Positions 52,401 to 64,000 of a DNA stretch of 64,000 nt are shown here, one piece after another. This stretch comes from Colius striatus (taxonomy: Eukaryota; Chordata; Aves; Coliiformes; Coliidae), in assembly GCF_028858725.1 (NCBI RefSeq), contig NC_084761.1:93769971-93833970 (forward strand), given 5' to 3'. Made by a program: the position numbers and the translations under genes. The notes beneath the pieces were generated by a model that was not told the origin of the DNA, made no database searches, and saw nothing but the letters and a program-made list of their open reading frames with translations. The first letter of the stretch is position 1; each line of letters begins with the position of its first letter.

Positions 52401-55400
52401 CCTCTGTTCACTGTAATACACCTGATGCCAAATTCAGATGACTTTCTTGCCCATAGGAAAGTTCATAGGAAAGTGAAGGTACAGCACAAACTGAAAACAG
52501 ACCTCTTCAGGCTTCTTTTGATTCTTCTCCCAGAACCCATCACCATGCATGGGGCAGTTCTCTCTTTGCAGGGGCAGAGCTCAGTGGCAGTGAATAGGAC
52601 AAAAGACAAATACTAAAAAGGAGATGGTAGTACCACCCCTCAGTAACTCCTATCACTTGGTATCAACCTTATTTAAATTCATGACACTACCAATGCTATT
52701 AGGACACTGCCTGTCCAGACACAGACGTTAGAGCTGCAGAAGCTCATCTGTGACTCCAAACAAAGTTAAAGCTCCCATTTGTGTGGCATAGTAATTAATC
52801 TAAACCTAATTTAAGTACACCAACCTGCTTTGGTCAAAATGACAACTGCAGTGGAGGTACACCTTACCTATCCACATCTAGCACATTCTCCTCTTATTTT
52901 TGTTGAAAGATTAGGACAAAACAGCATAAAAATACCGAGCTTTCAAAGTCAGTTAACTTGTATCCAACCTTTCTCCAAATGCTGCAGACGTCATCACCTC
53001 CAAAACCAAACATTAAGCCCTGTGGGCCCAAAGCACAAACACTGATGCAAACAATATTTGCTGGGGAGGATCAGAAATATTGATCCTTTCCAAAACCTGA
53101 AGTCAGTGTTGACAGGCACTGTAAAAGGCACTGCATCAGAAACAGCTGGAATTGTCTTAATTACTTTATCTGTCTATATTTAATATCTGCATTCATACTT
53201 GAAAACTTTTGAGAGGGACATGGATGTGGGAGTCTGGAAAAACTGGGTTTCCATCCCATGGAATTATTCATGACAAATCCTCCACATCCACAGGTAGGTT
53301 TACATAGGCTCTAAGTAAATAAAACCAGGCACATAATTAAAACACTTACAATTTAGATAAGTCACATTAAATATCTAAGTTTAAACAAATAACAGTGTCT
53401 AGATTGTATCACACCTGCCAGTCTGAAATCATGCTGTAGACATTATTTAGGCTTCAAAAGCCCTCAAATATCTACATTATATACAGTATATACCTCCAAT
53501 ACCTGTAGCCATTTTACAGCTGTGGAAACTATCACACAGCATGGTGAAGTGACACAAATCAGCAAGCAAAAAATGGCAAGTCATAAAAGAGAAGCTTTTA
53601 GTATAATCAGTGTTAATACAGGGTGGCACCTTCTGGCCTGTTGCATCTTAGCATCAGTAGTTAATGAACAAGCAAGGGAATACGAAGTCACGCTCACCAC
53701 ACTTGCAGCATGACACTAAACCTGTTAATGTTCTCTTTCTGCTGTAACTTGGGTTAGCAGTTCTGCTCCTGCTGCATGTCTGCATGCATGTTACAACCTC
53801 TACCCTACAGCTATTCACTACAAGGTATAGTGCATGTCCCTGGGATGTCAGATGTTGCTATGGTGTCAGCAGGACTTGCCCAGTCATAGCTATCAGAAAA
53901 TGCTTGCAAAGATGTGTCTTCACTTCAGAGCCAAGTCCCGGCCTCAGCAGTTCCATTGCACCCTCAACCATCCTAATGGGGATCACAGCAGTGGGAGAAA
54001 GGCTCCCTTTGTCCATTAGCAAGAAAACAACAGCAAGCACAGCAGCTTGGCCAATGCAGTAGCAACCACCTGAGTTAGATGGGTTTTCCACATACAAAGC
54101 TCCCTGCCTGGATGCTGGATTCCCTCTGATTGCTAGCAGAGGACTTGGAAGGCATTTTGCTGATGAGATCAAAGACAGGCTTTTAAAGCTCAGCACGCAG
54201 GATCTACCTACTGGAAGCAGAACAGACAGCATCTGGCCTCAGACCAATCTCAGCTGAAAACAGTTCAGAGTAGTCTCATGGGGAGGCAGGCATTAGTTAA
54301 GGGTTAGTATAAGCACTCAGCAGATTACCTGCCCTTTTTTCTGGTCCAAATACAAGTGTAAATGAAGTAGCTGAGAGACCTAGTAAGGGAAAAAAGAGAG
54401 CCATTGTGGCAGCACACATAAAAGCTTTAAGAATAAGGTCTATTTGAAGCATAAGTAATCGAGGCAAGACATGAGCAATGACTGGGAACCATGTGCAGAG
54501 ACTCACATACACAGAAAGCGGAGACACCCACCTGTGGACTACACCTTTGAACACAGGTTCTCCCCTCCTCAGCTTTCTCAGAGAGATGGAGAAACCACTC
54601 CACAACCCCAGCTGACAGGGTGTTACCTAGTAAGTGTGTTTAAAGAGTAAAGCAAATTATAAACACAATGGGCTGCCACTCCACTCCTTGCACTTGATGG
54701 ATGCTTCCCACGAGAGAAAACCCCAGTATCTGTGATCTGGTCACCTCTGTAATCCAGACTTAAGGTCACTAAGAACAGTGCATTTATGACTAACTTAGGC
54801 ACAGGATTAGGTGAGGGACACGTGGCAGTCATTTTAGGCCTGGTGACTGACAAGTCTTCTGAGAAGCAGGCTAATGCTGAGGAATTATGGCAATGAGGGG
54901 GAGTTTGCATGCAGAAGCATGATCACGCCTGGCTGCAGACAGGCCCTACTGAGAGCAAAACCATCAACTTTATGCTCTGAGCACAGGCCTGAGTGAAGGA
55001 GGAAATAGTTTCTGCCACCATATAAACACAAATATCCTAGAAGCAATATCCTTATGGCCAGGGCCTGTGTGCAGTGTCTGGCCTGGTTTGGAGATGGCAG
55101 ATAGTATTAAAGACTCAAAGGGAAACCAGTTGACATGAATGCTGATAGTGGAAACTTAATTTCATCCACCCTTTTTGTTTGTGCAGTTCATTTCCTCTCC
55201 TGGGAACTGTTTGTTATTGTCTCTGTCTAAATGTATTGTTGTGTTCTGCTGTCCTGTGCATTTACTGGTCATTATCTGCTTCTTAGAGACACCAACCAAA
55301 GAGCCAACAAGACAGAGAAACTGGAAACAGCTGCTTGGGTTGTAGCTCAAACAGCACTGGGTTCTTATTGATTTGGAAAAAGAGATTCTCAAAGACTTAA

Positions 55401-58400
55401 GACTGATAGATACATCAAACCATGACAGGAAGAGTCCACAAAACACTGTGATCAGTGGCACTTGTTTCATGAAAGCCATTTGTTCTTCCTCTTTATTGGT
55501 GTAACATGGCTCAGCCATGAGATCCTTCAAAGGAAGGTACTTTCAAAGGCAGCATGCTCAGCTCTTCTGAGATAACACTAATGGGTCAGCAAAGAACTCT
55601 GAATCACTTCTGCAGCTCTTGGCCATGTCACAGCCCAGGGCACACAGTGGGGCCATTACAGGTACAGTGCCAGGCAGGTTGGTCACAACTGTCCTGTGAT
55701 ACATTTGGTAAGTGAAGAAACACTCTCCCTCTGAGCAGTGGGATCTAATCATTACAGAAGCTTTATCCATCATCTTAAAGGAAAGGATGCTCCTCACCCC
55801 CTGCCTCCCTCTTTCCTAATCTTTCCACTGCCATGCCACAAAAGGCAACACTTCTCTCCCACACAAGTTTTTGCTCCAAACTCAACATCTTAACCTTGAG
55901 AATTTGGTCTCAATTCTCAAGGAAAAGTTAGGGACCTAAATATTGACATTCAGGTGGCTGCACTGCCTACAGCACTCAGCTACTAGAAACAAAGCAAAAA
56001 ATGTTCTTTGTTTAGAGAGGATCAAATTTAAACATTTCCCAGTAATTCCCTCCCAGTGGCTTGGTTTAAAAACCAGCAAATCTACTGGGAAACTTGCCAA
56101 GGCAAAGGTGACCCTAAAGTAGCTGCAACCCCTCAGGGGATGGTGAGCCATCCCCTGGAACAGGCTGGTGGTTGTGAGCTGAAGCAGTTTGGGAACTGCT
56201 GACCCTGCACTCCTGAGTGTTAGTGAAAGAGGTGGATGCACATACTGAACCCCTCCTCCTTTCGTCTGCATGCCTGGTCCTTTTGCTGATAACCAGAGTG
56301 ACTGCTGGCCCTGCCAGCACCACAAGCCATATTTCCCCACGCATGAAAGGCTCCTGGACAGTTTCTCAGACTTATTAGGCACAAACAGGCTTTTCATGGA
56401 TTCCAGTCAGGCGTGTCTACTCCCTCCAGCTCATTTATCATCTCCTGCCAAGGCACTGTGCTCGCTGCCAGTGGCACACTGTGCCCCAGCCCCCTTCCTA
56501 AAGGTGGGCTGTACCAAAAGGTACCCAACAGGCCACAGCTCAGCTGCTGTGCAAACAGTCCTGTCCTACACACAGGAGAGCAGATGAAGGTACACTATCA
56601 GAAACCTCTGCGTTATGATGATCTGTTGGCTGTGGGATGTTTTCTGCAGCTCTGCTTTGAAGAGCAGAGTTGAGGCTGCAGCTCAGGGAAGGTTAAGTGG
56701 TTGTGGGCAGGGTTTGTCTTGGGGGTGGGGAACGACACTGGCCTGTTTGGCAGAATTGGTTTGTTCAGGGGGAGGAATAAGGATACATGCAAGTAGGATC
56801 TGAGAAACCCAGAAGCTTGAAGAAGAGGGTCAGAGAGCTGAGGGAGAATGCAAAACTGACAATGGATGCGTTGTAGAAACAGAGAAGGGAATGTGAGGGC
56901 TGGGCTGGGTCTTGGGAAGAGAAGCAGGGAGTAGAAGAGCTGGGGATTGGAGCAGGAAAAGGTAGCAGGTGGTAGGAGACTCAGGGTGACAGGCAGAGGA
57001 TGAGAAAGTGGTGGGAGCATGATGCTAGCAAGGAAGTACAGATAAGTGTGCTGGAGGAGGCTGGTGCTGCCTCCAAACCATCAGTACCTCTCCTCACTGC
57101 AGCCACACACGTCCCAGCTGCCTACAGTAGAAAGCTGCCTGGTGCCAATGACAAGCTCACTCATGCCCAGGCTTCCATCTGATAGCTCTGCTGCCTGGCC
57201 AAGGCACCTGCCTCACTACTGGGGCCACAACAGCTTTACTGCTGCTCCTCTTCTGCAATCTGAAAGCAGGCTTCTCCTCCCCTGAGACTGGCTGGAAAGA
57301 AGGTAGTGGTCAGAGCTCAGGGCCCTTTGGGAGCAGGAGTGGCTGAACTAGGTGGAACTAATGGAAAACACACAAAGAGTAGCAGGATTTACTGCCTGGT
57401 CATCTAATCCTGCCACTCAGGACTGACCCACTTGAAGTCACAGTGTGTGACAGAATGACCAAGCAATGAGGACAGGATTAGAGCTCCAAATGAGATTATG
57501 CTCCTTGGTGGGAATGCAAGCTGCCAGGGACAGAGAAAAAAGATCTGTTGAGCACCTAACAGGGGTAATAAAACGAGATATCCAAGCTCTGTCTGTTTAA
57601 GGAGCATCAAAAATAGACTCTCCAGAGAGAGAGAAAACACCCAAGTGAGCCAGCTGGGCAGACTCAGGGTACTTGGGTCACTGACAGCTCCTCAGCCTGT
57701 GAAATGAATTGGCATGGGTTTGTGCCAGTGTTAGCACAACTGTGACTTCAAAACAAAACAGAGCAGGGGAAGGGAGCAGGAGGAAGGGACAGGGAGACAA
57801 GCTGTACTCGGCTAACTAAAACTGATAGAAAAGGGAAAAGGCCAGGGCATCAGAGATAAGGAAGGTGGAGCTGTGCACAGCTTGCAGCATCTTAGCCTGT
57901 GGTAAATATTTAAGCAGCAGCCCATCACACACAAACAGGAATCAGAGAGCCAGCCCCACTGTGCTGGAAGGGGGATAAAAAGAACAAAGTCTTGCCCAAA
58001 GATCTTATCACCAAAGACAAAAGATCCTGATGGATCCTTCAGGAGCACAAGAAGATCAGTTACCACACAGCTTAGAGAGAAAGGAGAGAACAGGCCTATG
58101 CATACTGGGAGTCTCCAAGTACAGGAGCCTTTAGATTTAAGTTTATTTATTGAAAACAGGTCTGTGTAGAGTACACTTCCAGCCTAGTATCTCACTGTGT
58201 ATTTGTCACCAGAAGATGCTGATTCACAAACTCTGAGGGTCCATTTCTGAGTACAAAAGCATCTTTTCCTGTCCCACTAGTCTAAGTGAAACAAGAAATA
58301 AGACAGGCCATCATATTCACTTGCTTGTAAAAGCCACGTTTTCCACAGGATTTGCAGGAGCTCAGTGCTTCTGAAAATATGGTCATCTCCATAGGCTCCA

Positions 58401-61400
58401 ATTTTAACATGATCCATTAAAGACTGAAACCAAATAAATCTGTTCAGGGCTGAGTTTCCCACCTACAGCAACATTTACCACAAGCTAGCTGGTTATCATG
58501 AAACCTTTTTGCACAGGGAAAGCCAGGATAAGCCTTAGAAATTCTTTTTCCTCACTCACTGGAAACTTCCCCCTAAGGGCAGCACTGCAGCCTTGGCTGG
58601 CATCTGTCAGCTCAAAGTGTTTCCCAGATAATTAGTCATTGAAACTTCTCTCACTCAGGATAATCTAGCTCTGTTATACCTTCCTCTCAAGTGAGCAAGT
58701 AAGGGTGTTGATACATATTGAGGAGCAGGTAAAAACCAGGGCCACAGAAGCTATTACAGCCCTACCTGCCTGTAGAGCTCCTCTCCTGGAAGGGGCTCCT
58801 TTCACAGCTGCAGCAACTGCTAAATGGAGACACAGCCACATCCAACCCATCACACTTCACATCCTGAACACCTGAAGAATCTCAGTTTCTGTACTGCAAC
58901 ACACCAGGCTGTAAATCACAGCCATTGAGCTCTCCCTGCCTGAAGGACAATAAATTCAGTCTGAGAAGGACAAGGGACAGAAGTTGCTTTAATCATTCCT
59001 GACTATTACACCATAGAGAGTGCAAATGTACTAAGGGTGTGGTTCCACGAGCAGCACAGCTAATGTCTGCTTCCCGTGAGCAGGAAGGAAAGAGCTTGCT
59101 CTCCATTCCTCTGACCATACTCATCAATGCAGTTCTGTTGCTTCCCTTGTGCAGGCTCAGTCACTCATGAGATAAATTTGTGGGCTTGAACAACAATATT
59201 CCCTTTCTTTCTCTTTCTGGGTTAGCTTTCTGAGAGGTTGGAGGAAACCTCAGGAGGTCCAAAGAGCTGATGCACAATAACCCACTGGTACCAGGAGCAA
59301 CACTTCATTTTGAAAGAGGAGACCTGTCAGATCAGCTCACCCTGTCTCTTGGATCTGCACTCCAACACACACAGAAGCAAGCAACTTGCCAGAGGCCACG
59401 TGCTGAAGCATGAAGGAAGCCAGGAGTCCTATTTTTCCTCACATATTCAGGGTAATTTAAATGTCAAGGCTGAAGCAATGACAAGAACAGTCCTTGCTTT
59501 GTTGTAAAGATCAATAAATCAATCCAATAACAACCTCTCAATCTTATCAACAGATTGTTTTCCCTTCCTCAAGGGGAAAATGGAATACAGGGAAGAGGTT
59601 TTTGGCCCACTTACAGGTTGCAATCTCTCAACTGTTTTCTCTCCAGGTAGGCTGGCAGATGTGCCATACACCACCATCACACAAGTCACAGAGTTGCTTT
59701 CTTCCACCACTGAATGGAGAGCTTCATGAACTCATGCTAAACAATGGCTTCTTTGTCCTCTGGAGACTCTTCTCCCTTCTACCCAGCTTGTCACTGGAAA
59801 CACATTTCAAGGCAGGGAGATTCTTAAGAAAAACACCAGAAAAGCAGAACAGTGGGGGGAAAAAAACCAACAGCCCTGTGGTGCTGACTGTTCATTCACA
59901 TTGAAGAATGTGATGAAGACATTGTTGCAGTCCTGAGATTGTCAGGTTGTCCCTGTGTGGGTTTGGGCTACTGTTGAGCTTTTCATATTCAGGAGGTACC
60001 CAAACAGGAGTCAAGAGTTTCTTTGAGATTTACACATAATTTCTCACTCTATCCTAGAAACAGCTCTGGCACAGAGAGTCTGCAGTAGCTTGTAGAAAGG
60101 GGCTCAGAACAAAGACAGTGCTGCAAAACAGGCATTCCCAGAACCTATTTATGTCCATGGTGTGACTTCTTCAGGCTTACATAGCAGTAGCAAAAGTGTT
60201 ACGTGTCAGGGAGGCATCACACAAATGTTGTTTCATTGGGCATGTAACACAGCTTTGCCTTAGCTCCCTGTTTATCTCAGGTTTCAGTCCAAGTTTGGAT
60301 TAGCCAGCAGTGCCTGGGTTAGCACAGCCAACCAAAGAGCAACAGAAGCAGAACTGGGCCAGGTCTGACAGCCACAGGCTGCACAAGGCTTGGCAGGGAA
60401 AAGGGAAGAAAGTTTTGGCTTTTCTTTGGAACAGGATATAGCTTTTGCATATCCTTATGATCCTACACATCTATGGCATATTGCAGCAGCTCCCCACTTC
60501 TGTAACACCTTGCACTCAACATGCTTTACAACCCAGGACAATGGTGCTTGGCCTCCTAAGGGTGGATTACGCATTTTTACAGAAGACATACAAAAATGAT
60601 GTGCCTGAGGTCATATGAAAAGCATTTGACAGAGGAAAATAATTTCCTTCAACTCCCATTGACATGTTTTTCCTAACCAGTAACCACTTTGCCCATGTGT
60701 TTCTACTATCCTTTTGCAAGAGGCACTATATCTGACTGCAGGAAAGCTGTCTGTTATACAAGTCTTGCCCCCAAAACACAAGCATATGGTCAGGGGTGCA
60801 CATCTAGCCTAAGCCAGGATAATCCATTGTCAGAGAGCAGGACCACAGAATGCAGTTATCAAGCCCCTGCAGCTTTTATGCAAATAAAGAAGAGAGATAA
60901 CAGCGATTTCCTGATTCTGGCTGTAAGCCAGGAACAGAGTTCAGGGTGCCCCTCCTCAGCTGAGACAAGTCATCCAACATCTACTCTATCTCCAAATGCA
61001 ACTAATGGCACTTCCCATTCATTCTTACAAAAAATGTCACCAGAGAATACACGAGGAATGTTTTGTGCAAGACAAATTTTCAACCTTCCTGAACTCATCT
61101 GCTTTCTGTTAGTAACCAAATTACAGGTCACTAGATCCTACAGACTTGTCAACAATTCAGCACAACAGGTGACAAACTGGGCTGCAGATGGCCTTTGTCT
61201 TCACTGCAGAAGGTGCTGACCAAAAGAAATATTTCCCTGTCAGGGTGTTAACTGTGTTCACCTAACATCAGCATCTTTCATGGGAAGCATGTTCCTATTT
61301 TGACATTGAAAATGAAGAGTATGGGCTGTGATGAACACGTTGTCACTTGGCTTCTGAATGCTAGGGAAAAGATAAGATTCAGAGGCCCAAGGCAGACCCT

Positions 61401-63298
61401 AGTCTTAATGCTACATTTCCAACCTCCTATAGGTTCACTACTCACCACACTTAACTGTCTTCAGTCCATGACATATCCATGTAGCTCATGGATGAGAAAT
61501 GTGACCAAAATCAGAGAGCGAATCCCTACCCTCACCATCTCTCCCCCTCCACACTGTTGCTGCTGGTGGTGATGGATGCAGATGAGATGCCAATGAGTCA
61601 CCACTCTGACCCACACCTTTACCTTTGACGCTGCCATGACAGCTGCCGTGGCTGCAACGTTCAGCCCCCGCTTCCCAAAGTGCACAAGGGCATCGTAGCT
61701 CCGGTCTTTTGCCTGGACGAGGCAGTCATCAATCTCCTGTCACAGCAAACAACACAAACAAACAAAAGCACAAGGACAAGTTTAGAGTGCTCCCAGGTCA
61801 GCTTTTATGGAGGCAGACATCCTCCATTTCTTCCAGGTTGGCTAGAGAAGAGTCACAGTCAATGTCTGCAAAGAGGAAAGGTCTGCAGGGGAGCAGCAAC
61901 TCCCATCGCAGGCTTTGGGAACTCTTTATTCTGCAAATAGAAAACTCAGGACTCAAAGTCACTTGCATGGTGCAACACCCACCAGTAAGTCCTGGAATAC
62001 AAATTGGATTGTCCACAGCTGAAAAGAATCATATTCTGACCCTGGGCAGCTGTAGCTGTACTGTTATGGGTCCAGGATTGGTGGTCTTGGAAGCATCTGA
62101 CATTGCTCATGAGCTTCTGGACTCTGATGCTGCCCAGTATACAGTGAAATCGTTATGGAAGTTCCTACCCTTACCTTCCCTCCCTCCCTCAAGACACAGG
62201 CATCTGGATGGTAATGGATGACAATGAGTTCTAGTACCAGTACCTAGGTGTACTGAGTTAGTAAGGACTGGAGGTTGTGAGAAGCTGCTGGCTGTTTACT
62301 GATTCCCTTCCTATTCTGAGCAGATAAAAGGTGACACGAGTACTACTTGTGAGGAGCATAAGCAGAAGTTCTCAAGAAGTAGAAAGACAGGGGACTGGTC
62401 CTCACTGTCCTTCTTGGACAGGACCAAGATAGAACTGCTCATGCACTGTGGCTAAACAGAGATCTTTCACTTCCACAGTTGCCAATGTGGGAAATGGTTA
62501 CTTACTGCTCAGTAGTTTGCATGTTAATGTGTGACTGATAGCTATTCTTGTCCCCTGTATCCACAGGAGCCAAATGGAACTGCCTGACAATGTCCCATTC
62601 ACAGCCACAGGAATCTCCTAGGCAGGTAAATGATCCATTCCCCATTCCCAAAATTAGCATCATGAATTTGAGCAAGATCCAGGGCTTCAACATGCTACAA
62701 GCTTCACTTCAGCATGCTGTCTCCCAGCCAGCCAAGTGCTTGCTAAGTCCCTTTCAGACAGGCTTAGCTATTTGTCTCATTGCTGCACAATGTTTTAGGC
62801 AGAGCTGGGAACAAAGTTAAAAAGCCCAGGCTGCCAGATCTTGTTTCTCTAATCATTATATCCAGCCACAACATAGCACTCCAGCTATATTCAGGCAGTT
62901 TGTGCAAAGCAGCTCAGGAGGTATTTTTATCCCCCTCCCTCCCAAGTTCGAGTGCACAAAGATGAGTTAGCGCGTGTAACTGCGCTGAACAGACGCCAGC
63001 GTTTTAAAACACAACACCCACAAAGAACAAAAACACCAACCAGAAGGAGATGACCAAATGAGAGAGGAAGAGAATCAGCAACTCCCAGTCCTCCAGTGCA
63101 AATGTGTGATACAAAGACTAGAGTGAATACACTGTAGATCTGCTCTACCCAGAGAGGACTCAGACACCTGTCATTACCTTTTCTTTTGAAGACAGCGTTG
63201 GATGAACAAATTTCCTGTACAGGAGGCTGGAGCCTTTTGTGTATGGAGACAGCAGCCAAGCTACAAAAGCTATTTTGAGTTCATAGTAGAATGGAAAC
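31370..63298 (-). CDS. REEP1: REEP1, partial (N-terminal exons beyond right edge)
   Basis: REEP1 is an ER hairpin protein of the TB2/DP1/HVA22 family. It curves tubular ER, links it to microtubules, and in humans is the SPG31 hereditary spastic paraplegia gene. Exons in transcript order: 63298-63178, 61736-61623, 48290-48122, 33847-33708 (cassette) and 31441-31370. All have consistent phases. The first visible exon starts at the residue equivalent to human Phe62, so the start codon and first membrane segments lie beyond 64000. The second half of the TB2/DP1 domain is nearly identical to human. The C-terminal half is Ser-rich. Without the cassette the protein ends SSGTA. With it, an acidic-then-basic extension of about 70 residues is read, ending SSSATETM. 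If the N-terminus matches human, the lengths would be about 198 and 265 residues. Introns total over 28 kb. Confidence 0.93.
31442..33707 (-). other. REEP1: REEP1 last intron (2.3 kb, long form)
   Basis: Intron between the cassette and terminal exons, with no CR1 copy and no further exon seen. Confidence 0.6.
33708..33847 (-). CDS. REEP1: REEP1 frame-switching cassette exon (long form)
   Basis: 140 nt with acceptor AAATAG and donor GAG|GTACTT. With the preceding phase-1 base it reads [17 protein letters not shown], then an acidic run [10 protein letters not shown], then [13 protein letters not shown], with no stop. 140 is not divisible by 3, so inclusion changes the terminal exon frame. The layout (acidic cluster, then a Lys/Arg-rich cluster) parallels the C-terminus of REEP2. 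The acceptor's pyrimidine tract is poor, which fits regulated inclusion. Phase agreement on both sides and the protein-like composition argue for a real exon; use has not been shown. Confidence 0.8.
44581..45016 (+). mobile_element. CR1 fragment, A-type tail
   Basis: CTGGAGGGTCCAGCACATTG through GAGGGAGTCCTGGCCCAGGC to CTCTGATCCAGGGGAACCTG, with an eroded tail. It is more diverged than copies left of 31 kb. Confidence 0.88.
45111..45180 (+). repeat. A-rich GGCAGCAAA short repeats
   Basis: Three imperfect copies of AAGGCAGCAAA in 70 bp of purine-rich sequence. A local low-complexity tract, not a known element. Confidence 0.5.
45907..46010 (+). mobile_element. CR1 internal fragment
   Basis: About 100 bp (CTACCAAGATGATGAGGGGA, then CAAGGAAAGGCTGTGGGACC) matching the ORF2 C-terminal part of CR1. 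It lacks a 3' tail. Confidence 0.7.
48122..48290 (-). CDS. REEP1: REEP1 exon: Ser-rich cytosolic tail
   Basis: 169 nt. It encodes [20 protein letters not shown], a Ser/Thr-rich linker, and [14 protein letters not shown], ending with one base of a Gly codon at CTCAG|GTAAGT. The SFSMQDL block is shared by REEP1 and REEP2. The linker diverges from mammals. Confidence 0.94.
53508..53575 (+). repeat. MIR/CORE-SINE-like relic
   Basis: CATTTTACAGCTGTGGAAAC followed by a GTGAAGTGAC-like stretch resembles the conserved core of MIR-type SINEs. Short and diverged. Confidence 0.4.
59371..59435 (+). repeat. MIR-like relic (3' part of core)
   Basis: GCAACTTGCCAGAGGCCACG followed by AAGCCAGGAGTCCT resembles the later part of the MIR core. 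Short and diverged. Confidence 0.4.
60573..60640 (+). repeat. MIR-like relic
   Basis: CATTTTTACAGAAGACATAC, then GTGCCTGAGGTCATATG, then GACAGAGG follow the order of MIR core blocks. Weak. Confidence 0.33.
61623..61736 (-). CDS. REEP1: REEP1 exon: post-membrane amphipathic region
   Basis: 114 nt, phase 0 at both ends. It encodes [20 protein letters not shown] and then [18 protein letters not shown], the conserved helical region after the hairpin that helps shape membranes. Confidence 0.97.
61737..63177 (-). other. REEP1: REEP1 intron (1.4 kb)
   Basis: Short intron within the TB2/DP1 coding region, with no repeat or exon recognised. Confidence 0.6.
63178..63298 (-). CDS. REEP1: REEP1 exon: second half of the hairpin membrane domain
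   Basis: 121 nt. One base completes a Trp codon, then [20 protein letters not shown] and [20 protein letters not shown] follow. It contains a hydrophobic hairpin segment and the conserved YRKFVHP motif. The acceptor is TTCTTCTAG and the donor AAAAG|GTAATG. Confidence 0.97.
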
Positions 63299-64000
63299 CT
63301 AGAAGAAAAAAAGCTGTAAATATATGCTCCCAATTTAACCATTGCCCTTAATTAGAGATGGTCAGCACAGGAAGGGACTGGCTAGTCTGCCTTAGGGAAG
63401 CTTTTGCTCACCAAAGAATCCAAAGATCTAAACACATTCACTCACATTTGCAGGTATCAGGGCCATTATTTGATAGCCTGGAAGAGACTCTGTGTGGTAA
63501 GAGGAGCTCTCTACATGCAAAGAGCTGTCTTCACAGCATCCCCAGTCATTAAGAAGGAGCAAAGAGCAACCCAGAAAATAGTATGTCATCAATTTATTCA
63601 TGCACTTTTCACATCTCTGCCTTTTTGCTTGTAAGATAAGTGTTATCTGACTGAAACTGAAATACAAGAACGTTTGATGTCCAAGCAACACACAATATAA
63701 AGGTGCAGATCCACACAGTGGCTTTTCGGTAACATTGCAAAGTCTGCAGGACACTAACAGGAGGACATGCTTTAGGTGTAACAACCAGCAGCAACTTCCT
63801 GAGATTAGATTATCCAGACTTTTTATTCTGGAGGACAAAGCCTAGGGCTCAAGACTGGCCAGCTAGCATCACCCTCATGCAGGCAGACATGTTGCTGCCA
63901 GCAGTGTGATGAACCACTCCCTTGTAGGTAGGAGCAAGGAAGAGCAGCAGACAGACCCTTTGATGGCTTTCAGGGAGCCAGCTGGGCCATACAGCAGCCA
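63299..64000 (-). other. REEP1: REEP1 intron (3' part), running off the window
   Basis: The exon that should encode the preceding membrane segment (human residues up to Trp61) is not found here on the minus strand, so it lies beyond 64000. Nothing else is recognised. Confidence 0.6.

Larger units (their letters stand above)
48291..61622 (-). other. REEP1: REEP1 intron (13.3 kb)
   Basis: No exon and no CR1 copy recognised. Three short stretches resemble ancient MIR/CORE-SINE relics (53.5, 59.4 and 60.6 kb). Open frames such as 60689-61219 (+) look like chance. Confidence 0.55.

Noticed and set aside
60689-61219. 176-codon open frame on + in a REEP1 intron
   Set aside because: No recognisable domain and an odd composition; one such frame is expected by chance in a window of this size.
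63299-64000. Upstream REEP1 exon for the first membrane segments
   Set aside because: No minus-strand frame with the expected hydrophobic sequence and splice sites. It must lie beyond the window.
1-64000. CRISPR arrays, tRNA/rRNA genes, operons, endogenous retroviruses
   Set aside because: Looked for on both strands and none seen. The only abundant mobile elements are CR1 non-LTR copies.

Overview
This is a window of vertebrate nuclear DNA, almost certainly from a bird. Two signs support that. It carries many truncated copies of the avian CR1 non-LTR retrotransposon. Its gene order matches the conserved amniote neighbourhood PTCD3 - IMMT - MRPL35 - REEP1. CR1 copies are unusually dense in the left half, and several share one closely related body, which suggests a lineage with an active CR1 expansion. 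Woodpeckers and their relatives are one such group, but the species cannot be fixed from this sequence alone.

Layout. At 1-785 lies the 3' end of PTCD3 (+ strand), ending in a Ser/Asp-repeat tail. At 1.55-23.2 kb lies IMMT (- strand). All 15 coding exons could be placed with consistent splice phase, giving a 742-residue MICOS core protein and including a 15-nt microexon. At 22.4-23.9 kb a CpG island holds the divergent IMMT/MRPL35 start region. It contains NRF-1-like, ETS/CRE-like, CCAAT and YY1-like elements, and a three-copy ZNF143-like motif array just inside IMMT intron 1. At 23.54-26.06 kb lies MRPL35 (+ strand), complete in four coding exons (183 residues). From about 30 kb to beyond the right edge lies REEP1 (- strand). 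Five coding exons are visible; the N-terminal exons lie past position 64000. MRPL35 and REEP1 converge tail to tail.

How the genes relate. PTCD3 (mS39) and MRPL35 (bL35m) are subunits of the mitochondrial ribosome. IMMT (MIC60/mitofilin) shapes crista junctions. The left third is therefore a cluster of nuclear genes for mitochondrial biogenesis, two of them sharing a divergent promoter. REEP1 is an ER-shaping protein important for long axons.

The most interesting structure is the REEP1 3' end. A 140-nt exon (33708-33847) changes the reading frame of the terminal exon (31441 downward). Skipping it gives a short C-terminus ending Gly-Thr-Ala. Including it opens a basic, REEP2-like C-terminal extension that stops 61 nt further on. 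About 15 CR1 copies lie left of 31.2 kb, but only two lie in the 33 kb to the right. I found no sign of a wholly new biological system; the window is ordinary amniote genic DNA with several informative splicing and promoter details.
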